Below, in pieces: positions 57,374 through 64,000 of a stretch of DNA of 64,000 nucleotides. Both the position numbers and the translations under genes were made by a program. The DNA lies in contig JAFEKR010000006.1 of NCBI GenBank assembly GCA_019022495.1, forward strand, positions 310,001 through 374,000, read 5' to 3'. Each line of letters begins with the position of its first letter. Position 1 is the stretch's first letter. A model generated the notes under the pieces. That model saw nothing but the letters and a program-made list of their open reading frames with translations. It was not told the origin of the DNA and ran no database searches. This stretch comes from Epichloe hybrida (lineage: Eukaryota > Ascomycota > Sordariomycetes > Hypocreales > Clavicipitaceae).

Positions 57374-59386
57374 TTACACCTTGCCTTTTGCCTTTTCCTT
57401 TTCCAGCTTTCTCCTCTTGGCCCTCAACTTCTGGTCCTCCGCACTCTTTTTGTTATTTGTGTACATCATCTGCTCATAAAGCTTTCTCTTCTTCTTGCTC
57501 AGCATACCCTTGGCTCTCTCCACGTCCTCGGCTTCTTCTCTAGCCTTCTTGCTCAAGGCTTTTCTAGCTTGGTCCTTGGCCTTGGCCTTGCCGTTGGTTG
57601 GGTTGCCCTTGATCGGGGCTCCTGCCAGCTCAGCCTCGAGCTCTTGTTGGCGCAGCACATCTTCGTCCGCTGATTCATCGTCTTCGACCTGGGCGTCCAT
57701 CTTGTCAGCGCCCTCTTCCTCATCCTCATCCTCATCCTCGTCGTCGTCCTCGTCGTCCTCGTCGTCCTCTACCACGTCCATGCCCTCAACAGTTTCGTCA
57801 GCGTCCTCATCAGCCTCCAGAGCCTCCTCTGCGGGCTCTTGCTCCTCCAAAGGCAATGTGGGATCATATGCGCCTTGCACGCTTCGCACAAAGGGACTCA
57901 AGTGCGGTGGAAGCGGTGCTCCTGGAGCATACAAGTGAGGCTCCTTGAGCTCTACATCGTTGACACAGTCCCATACCCACTGAGGCTGAACATATATCCG
58001 TCCTGGTACTCGGCGATTGGCAGCCAGCTTCTGTGACGTCTGGTTATCCTCCTCCTTCTCGCCCTCGCCCTCGCCCTCACCATCTTCTTCCGCTAAAGCC
58101 TGGACAGGAGGTCTGTCGACAATCTGATGTGTAATGTTGGGATCCAGCTCGTTTGTGGTAAAGGCTCCATCACCGAGAACAGGGTCCCAGCCCACACGCT
58201 TGCACCCGAATGCCTTCAACAGGAATTCAAGAGGCTGTCGTGGCGTTTCACGAGAGAGGTAAAAGGTGAAGTTGGAGAACAGCTTGGCGTGGTCGTTCGA
58301 GCTGGAATCTGGTTGGAGGAGCACGTCGCCGCCCGGAGCGACTGGTTCGAACTTGTCAATAGTGCCAGCGTTGGCTTGTACTTCATCAGCAGCAGCGCCA
58401 TCTCCCTCAGCGTCCTTGGCGACGGCGGCGGCGGCGGCGGCTTCCTCAGTGCCGTTCTGGATGGTCTTGAGCACCTCGTTGACGGCAGCTTGAGTGCTGG
58501 GATCCACCTCATGAGAAGCATCTTGGAGCATCTTGGGTTCCTCGGTGCCGACCAAGGTCTTTCCCTCTAGAGTGAAAGCACCCAGTTCAGCAGCATTTTC
58601 ATCCTTGACAGCATCAAACTTTGGAGGGTATTTGAGGCCGACACTCGTGTACAATCGAAAGTTGACGAAGCCGAGAAGGGTCATGTAGAATTCGACAAAG
58701 GTTCCCATAATTCTGAAATCGATGTCGCCAACAATTCTCTGGTTGAACTTGTAAGGCACCAGCCAGAGAACATGCTCGCCTTGAATATTGGCCTCGTAGT
58801 AAATACCCTTGATGGAGAGGAAAGACTTGGTGACGCTTTTCGAGACAATGAGGTAGTGCTGGAACTCGAGGCAGAGTCTCTCGCATCGAGCAATCATCTT
58901 GGCAGGTACGCTCGAGGTAGAAGGCAGGTTCGCAAAGAGGAACAGCATGGAAAGACAATCGTCCAAGTCTCGCAAGGCATCGACAAAGGTCGGGTAACGC
59001 TCGCGAACGACATGGTCGAGCGTATATCGAGGTTTGCCAGTCTTGTCGGGCCGCGAGGCATTACCCTCAAGTCTCTTGGCGTCGCCGACATCTCCACGGC
59101 CCAATGCCTTTGAAATCTTCTTCTCCAAGACCTTTCGATCCCGGAATTTCTGCAGAAGCGGCTCATGGAGAAGGTACTGAATGTCCTTGGCGTAATAGAA
59201 AGTCGTGGAAGCCGTGGAAGACTTGGAGACCTTCTTCTTGCTTCGGGGCTCGCGAGGATAAATTCCCTTCCAGATGCAGAGCTGACGGAAGTCGGGCAAG
59301 CTGATTTGAAGTTTTCGAATGGCTTGGTTACGGGTAACGTAGTTCTTGGCCGCGCCGGCCTGGCCCTTCTTCTTTATCCGAGGCAT
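57374..59386 (-). CDS. NOP7: Pescadillo homolog
   Basis: Nop7/Pes1, part of the Nop7-Erb1-Ytm1 (PeBoW) complex in the nucleolus, needed for processing of 27S pre-rRNA and 60S assembly. Single exon, 670 aa; ATG 59386 gives [20 protein letters not shown], the family start. The pescadillo N-domain spans about 1-290 ([57 protein letters not shown]). The BRCT domain is about 372-487 ([20 protein letters not shown] to [12 protein letters not shown]). Then a very acidic stretch ([17 protein letters not shown]) and a basic coiled-coil tail ending in KEKAKGKV. It shares a 538-bp divergent promoter with PIG-U. Confidence 0.97.
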   Translation of the reverse strand: MPRIKKKGQAGAAKNYVTRNQAIRKLQISLPDFRQLCIWKGIYPREPRSKKKVSKSSTASTTFYYAKDIQYLLHEPLLQKFRDRKVLEKKISKALGRGDVGDAKRLEGNASRPDKTGKPRYTLDHVVRERYPTFVDALRDLDDCLSMLFLFANLPSTSSVPAKMIARCERLCLEFQHYLIVSKSVTKSFLSIKGIYYEANIQGEHVLWLVPYKFNQRIVGDIDFRIMGTFVEFYMTLLGFVNFRLYTSVGLKYPPKFDAVKDENAAELGAFTLEGKTLVGTEEPKMLQDASHEVDPSTQAAVNEVLKTIQNGTEEAAAAAAVAKDAEGDGAAADEVQANAGTIDKFEPVAPGGDVLLQPDSSSNDHAKLFSNFTFYLSRETPRQPLEFLLKAFGCKRVGWDPVLGDGAFTTNELDPNITHQIVDRPPVQALAEEDGEGEGEGEKEEDNQTSQKLAANRRVPGRIYVQPQWVWDCVNDVELKEPHLYAPGAPLPPHLSPFVRSVQGAYDPTLPLEEQEPAEEALEADEDADETVEGMDVVEDDEDDEDDDEDEDEDEEEGADKMDAQVEDDESADEDVLRQQELEAELAGAPIKGNPTNGKAKAKDQARKALSKKAREEAEDVERAKGMLSKKKRKLYEQMMYTNNKKSAEDQKLRAKRRKLEKEKAKGKV

Positions 59387-59924
59387 TGTGTCAATTTTGA
59401 TGCCTTGTCGACAATATGTGATTGCCTGGCTGTAAAGAAGGGTCGCGGGGCGCTTTTTCCCAAGCCGATTTTTTTTTTTTTTCCCTTGTAGCAGGCTAGA
59501 AATTATATTGCCGAGATCCACCGCCTAGTTCTCCAACTAGTTTGGGTCTAGCGCAGTCGCGTGGTCTCCGCTGCCTGCAGCAGATCTCACCGCCCGACTG
59601 GGCGGGTTGCAAGTTGTTCTGCTGCGTCGATGAATTGGCACGTCTTCCTCGTCAAACTAGTTCATCACATCAGTACATCTTGCCGTTGGATCCTTGGGGT
59701 GAATTATGATGCCACCGTACCCCCATTGTACTCCGCACTGCCTGAATGCGTCGTAGTCGCCTTCCAAGTCGCCTTCCAAGTCGCGAGGCATCCCTTTCTA
59801 CCAACCGACTCCAACCGACCCCACAAATCCTCCACCACCACCACCACCACCAACCTTCGGCCCGCCCACTCCGACCGAACTTGCCAAGCCAGCCATAAAC
59901 ACGGCTCATCTTCCAACCCTCGCA
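59387..59924. promoter_or_regulatory. Divergent promoter region, NOP7 / PIG-U
   Basis: 538 bp between the two start codons. It has a T-run at 59,469-59,481 on the NOP7 side, CTTCCAAGTCG repeats near 59,762-59,785 and an (ACC)n run at 59,832-59,851. No further gene fits. Shared regulation is possible but not shown. Confidence 0.5.
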
Positions 59925-61421
59925 ATGCCATGTAGAGATGCCATGGCCTCAATCATGACATTACGAGGCAAAGCTGGCGTGTACGTCGGTGCCGCGCTTC
60001 TCCGATTACTCCTCGTCGTCGCATTCCCCGGTCTGCCAGACTTATTGACAGGGCGCGTGGAGATTTCCACCCCCGTCACCAGCTTCAAGCGATGTAAGTG
60101 ATCGTGAGCGTGATCGTGAGCTGTAGTCTGTTCCCTCCCGCACAGGCGTCACCAATGCAGAACCTCGCTAACACGGCATAGTGCAAGAAGGATTGTTTCT
60201 CTACAACCATAATGTCTGGCCCTACGACGGCGGTGTCTTCCACCAAGCTCCTCTCCTCCTCCCGCTCTTCTCCCTGCTCCCCGACGTCAAGGCCTGGCCC
60301 ATCTTCACATCGATCCTATACATCCTCGTCGACGTGCTGAGCGCGGATGCGCTCTCGAGAATCGCCGACTCTGGCGAGGCAGGGCAATCGAGGCTCTTTA
60401 CGTCACCGCGGAAAGGAAAGCGAGCATCTGGATTAGTTGTCGCCGCGGCGTATGTCCCCGCCCCCCCCCCTTCTCCCCTCTCCCCTCTCCCCTCGAGTGA
60501 CTGCGCAGCCCAACAACCACATATCAAACTAACGTGTGCTTTCCTCTCCCTCACGCAAAAAGCTTCCTCTTCAACCCATTCACCATAGCAAGCTGCATCG
60601 GCCGAACAACCAGCGTCTTCACAGCATGCGCCACCCTGCACGCCGTGTCGCGCGCCGTCTCCGGCTCCGTCTTCAACGCCATGATCGCCCTCTCCTTCGC
60701 ATCCTACCTCTCAATGTACCCGATCCTCCTGCTGCCGCCCCTCGTCCTCCTCTCCTACGACCGCCAGCCCGAGAGCCGCCGCACCGGCAGCCCCCTCGTC
60801 TTCGCCGCCAAATGCATCGCCGTCACAACCACCTGCCTCGCCATCCTCCTCGCCATGTCTTATTTCCTTGCGGGCAACTCATGGGCCTTCCTCACCCGCA
60901 CATACGGCATCCAGCTCACGCTGTCGGACCTGACGCCCAACGTCGGCCTCTGGTGGTACTTCTTCATAGAAATGTTCGACTCCTTCCGCGCCTTCTTCCT
61001 CGCCGTCTTCTGGCTCCATCTCGCAGCCTACGTCGGCGGCCTCACCGTCCGCATCCGCACGCAGCCCCTCGCCGTCCTCACCATCCTCCTCGGCATCTTC
61101 TCCATATTCAAGCCGTACCCGTCCATCTCGGACACGAGCTTGTTTCTCGCCATGCTCCCCCTCTACTGGCACGTGTTCCCCCTCATGAGATATACGTACG
61201 TGGCGTCGGCTACGCTCCTGTACGCCACCTTCCTCGGTCCCGCCTTTTATCACTTGTGGATCTACGCCGGCAGCGGAAACGCAAACTTTTTCTATGCCAT
61301 TACGCTGGTGTGGAGTCTGGGACAGAGCCTGTTGGTGACCGACTTGACCTTTGCTATCTTGCGAGACGAGTGGGAGGTGGAGAGACCGGACATGGTTGGC
61401 AAGGAAGTCAAGCAGATCTGA
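59925..61421 (+). CDS. GAB1: GPI transamidase subunit PIG-U/Gab1
   Basis: Multi-span ER protein of the GPI transamidase, which moves the finished GPI anchor onto proteins. Three exons: 59925-60093, 60182-60449 and 60563-61421; introns of 88 and 113 nt; 431 aa. Hallmarks: LYNHNVWPYDGGVFHQAPLL after the first membrane span, PFTIASCIGRTTSVF, and WWYFFIEMFDSFRAFFLAVF, the most conserved PIG-U stretch. About eight hydrophobic spans are visible. An in-frame ATG at 59943 with good context (CCATGG) is an alternative start. GWT1, in the same pathway, is 55 kb away. Confidence 0.93.
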
Positions 61422-61660
61422 GGCATCAAAATGGCGTCCCTGATTCAAAGACCTTGTCGAAAAAGTTGAGAGAAGAAAAAAAGGGGGGGGGGGGGGACAA
61501 ATCGAAGACTGCACCATGTACGTAGCATCAGAGTGGTGCATAGAGAACAAAAGGGAAAAAAAACCAAAACAAGAGATTTCGCATTTGCTACATCATACAA
61601 TGTGTCCAGGAGAACATCGTAATAATAGGGGTATCTTCGATTCCTTTCGTACTGATTATC

Positions 61661-63023
61661 TCAGTCCACCTCTGAGTCAACATCTACTAGACGACCACGG
61701 GCAGATACCTTCTCAGCAGGGACTCCTACAGGCCGATAAGCGCCCATCGCGCTGTTCAAGATGAAGCCGACGTCTCCAAACTGGCTCAACTCGCTTCCTC
61801 CGCGCTGCTGCCGCCAGACTTGCGTTCTAGATCCAAAGGGCTGAAAATTTCTGTACATTTGTAGCCCGTAGCCAAAGACCGCGCCTGTGACCAAGAGACC
61901 CATGGCCATGATTATCGCTCTATGATCGACGCCCTTGATGCCGACTTCCCTCCAGTGCCGCATCTCGTCGGAGTAGTGCTCGCCCATGCTGGGAATGTTT
62001 CTTACGAGGGAATCAGCCACCCGCACTGTAGACTCCAAGAGAGTAGGCAGTTGGGTAGGGGAGAAATCCAAGCGCTGGGCACTGGTCCATTCTCCGATGA
62101 TTGCTAGCTTTGGCGTCTCTGCCTGAATGTAATCCTTCAGAAAGCTTCTCGGTACGGGTGGCGCCATCATCAAGGCGATGTACGCATAGGCGAGGTAGTC
62201 GGCAGATGACAATCCTTTATTACTGCGAAAGAAGCTAGGCTTCATTCCCTCATCGCCTTTGCCGACCATCAATGTGTCCAGGACGGACAGACAATCCTCT
62301 GCCACAGAGAACAGTCTGATGGCAGCCGCCTGCTCGGGAGTCATCTCCTCCCGGAGCGTCTTCTTCGTTCTCGCAGGCAGATGTCTACGAAACGTTTCAG
62401 GGAGAGCGTCCCGGCCCGCCGTCAGATGCAGACCACCGTTTGGGTCGAAGTCGGTGTCAAGCTCGGCCAGGCCGAGGTGTTCTGCTCGTTTGATGGCCTC
62501 GGCCCGTATGAGCGGCGGCAGAGTCCATGTCAAGGGAAACGGTAAAAGAGTGCTGTACGCAGGTCTCGTGGTTGTTGACCAGTTCGCGGCCGAGACATAC
62601 AGGGACAGGTCAACGAGGGGCGCGGCATTTGCGGTCAAGAAGGCGCAGTAGGCGACCGCGTCAGCCTGCTGGGCAGGGCCAAGTCCGTCGTCATTGTTCT
62701 TGCAGCGTACGTGTGACTTGACGTATTCGATGATGGGAAGATAGCCGCTCGTCCAGGCGCCGTTGTGGTTGAGGGCGGGTAGAAGATCTGCAGAGAGCAG
62801 AGAGCGGTTAGCGACGAGCAGGATCGAGGGCGAGGAGGCGCAAGAGTGGAGGCAGAAGCAAGGGGGGCTGCATACTTGATGGGCTGATGGAGGGATCATT
62901 GCATGGTATGATGCGCCAAACGTCGCTGGGGAGTGCCTCTTTCATGTAAAGCAATATCGCGAGACATTCTGGGTCGATGGACGGCAAGCCAAATGCCGGG
63001 CCCCAGGTGTAAACGTCCAACAT
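61661..63023 (-). CDS. SAM37: Sam37/Tom37 (metaxin-like) subunit of the mitochondrial sorting and assembly machinery
   Basis: Outer-membrane SAM complex subunit that helps insert beta-barrel proteins such as Tom40 and porin. Two exons, 63023-62876 and 62787-61661, with an 88-nt intron that splits an Asn codon; 424 aa. The start MLDVYTWGPAFGLPSIDPEC and SPSNLLPALNHNGAWTSGYL form the thioredoxin-like N-domain of the family. The middle resembles the metaxin GST-C-like domain (SSADYLAYAYIALM). A single membrane segment sits near 339-358 (AIIMAMGLLVTGAVFGYGLQ). Fungal Sam37 proteins with such a C-terminal anchor are usual. An in-frame ATG at 63050 is less likely. Confidence 0.87.
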
Positions 63024-63269
63024 GTCGCAAGGATGCGAGCAAAAGATCAAGGGATGTCAAAGCACAGATGGATGTTTTGCTGTCATCACACCCGTTAGCG
63101 CGCGGGAGAGCGTGGACTGGACCGTGGAGTGGTATGGGTTGAAGAATCTCAGCACTTGGAGTTCCCGTGCTGGTTTCTGCCATTGAAGTGGACAGCAACT
63201 CGACTCGACGACAGTTGTCCTACAGTACCGTGCACTAACTAATAAAAGGGGGGGTCTGGTTGGGTCGGG

Positions 63270-63318
63270 CCACTTGCCACTTGCCACTTGCCACTTGCCA
63301 CTTGCCACTTGCCACTTG
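63270..63318. repeat. 7-bp minisatellite CCACTTG x7
   Basis: Seven perfect 7-bp units about 250 bp before the SAM37 start. Confidence 0.92.
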
Positions 63319-63890
63319 CCGACAAGTGCCGGATTGCAAGCCACGGCGCGTAAATTTGCTTTCAATGCCGCACTCCAGCCGCCACGTGATGGTTCATCCA
63401 AGCGCTGGCCTGCGTTTTACCGCCTCAGCAGAACCGTTTCCTATTAATAGAGCCGAGTGAAACGCGAGCGGGAAACTGCACATTTCCTAGGCAAGCAACA
63501 GGTTGAGATGTGACGGCCAGCGGCCAAGCGAAGCGAACAGCGGGAAAAGGGACACCGGTCGACTGCTGGAAGCCATTCCACATGCCGGAACCCAGCCAGG
63601 CTGCAGAGGAAAGATACAAGGGATGACAAGAGGAAAAGAGGAAAAGAGGAAAAGAAAAAGAAAAAGGGAAATCCACGGACGACGGACGAAGGACCCCCTC
63701 CTCACCTCGCCTCTTGCCGATCAGGAACCCTACACAGAAGAAGAAACTTGTTGAGCAAGTCCTATGCAACCCAGATGCAGGTACATTATTACGGACTACA
63801 CGCCTGTAAAAAGTCGGCGTGGCGTGCATCAACATTGATCAATGACTTGCTGGAAGTGGTAATCATGAGGCCTGTGACACGGATATCTAA

Positions 63891-63928
63891 ATGCGCATAT
63901 CGCGTTTTTTGAATGCGTATATCGCGTT
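63891..63928. repeat. Direct repeat pair near the right edge
   Basis: ATGCGCATATCGCGTT (63891-63906) and ATGCGTATATCGCGTT (63913-63928), one C/T difference, 22 bp apart. Such subterminal repeats occur at ends of fungal DNA transposons; the other end would be outside the window. Confidence 0.5.
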
Positions 63929-64000
63929 AGTCCCAAAACGGAAGGACAGTCCCTACACCTAGTTTTAGTGTGGCTTGTATCTGTTAATTTTCGCTATTAA

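Larger units (their letters stand above)
63024..64000. other. Intergenic to the right edge
   Basis: Promoter side of SAM37, a 7-bp minisatellite, purine-rich AAAAG/GGAAAAGA stretch (63,630-63,670), then an AT-richer last 120 bp with direct repeats. No convincing gene. Confidence 0.5.

Noticed and set aside
60536..61525. 329-codon frame overlapping PIG-U
   Set aside because: Arg/Pro/His-rich shadow; the other frame has all PIG-U motifs.

Overview
The window is nuclear DNA of a filamentous ascomycete (Pezizomycotina), most likely Hypocreales. The evidence is: short 53-113 nt introns with GT..AG ends, including a CTAAC branch site in kinesin intron 2; fungal-only families (Gwt1, Rrn9, Clr5-domain protein, fungal-type GT2, Sam37); GC-rich genes; and a 19.6-kb AT-rich block of retrotransposons whose copies differ almost only by C/T and G/A transitions, the mark of repeat-induced point mutation (RIP). 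The order is an inference; no marker in the window fixes the species.

Left arm (1-19 kb): the 3' part of a low-complexity protein with a conserved C-terminal block (2-2728, +); GWT1, inositol acyltransferase of GPI-anchor synthesis (4727-3122, -), which carries an apparent frame break; a four-exon processive type-2 glycosyltransferase (9854-8085, -); and an orphan 482-aa disordered protein (17048-15600, -). Two long gene-free stretches (4.7-8.1 and 9.9-15.6 kb) hold only microsatellites and small palindromes.

Middle (19,077-38,679): nested LTR retrotransposons of the Ty1/copia order. Element O (232-bp LTRs, target duplication ACCAC) was entered by two copies of a second family with 824-bp LTRs: A (19,916-26,954, +, duplication ATAGC) and B (27,923-35,052, -, duplication ATAGT). 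All three are dead: stops throughout, start codon or catalytic Asp codons lost by transitions, plus indels. The A/B family has a primer-binding site that matches the anticodon half of initiator tRNA-Met, as in Drosophila copia; tandem repeats in its leader; and paired TGACGTAA sites and a palindrome in the LTR.

Right arm (40.3-63 kb), compact and gene-rich: a Clr5-domain protein (+), mitochondrial D-lactate dehydrogenase (+), a PHAF1/UPF0183 protein (+), a DHA2-type MFS transporter (-), kinesin-5/BimC (+, with one GC-AG intron), an Rrn9-domain Pol I factor (-), pescadillo/NOP7 (-), the PIG-U GPI-transamidase subunit (+) and Sam37/metaxin (-). These are mostly core housekeeping genes: GPI anchors (GWT1, PIG-U), ribosome production (Rrn9, NOP7), mitochondria (DLD, Sam37) and mitosis (kinesin-5). 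No operon-like or secondary-metabolite cluster is visible. The last 120 bp hold a pair of direct repeats that may be the edge of another repeat.
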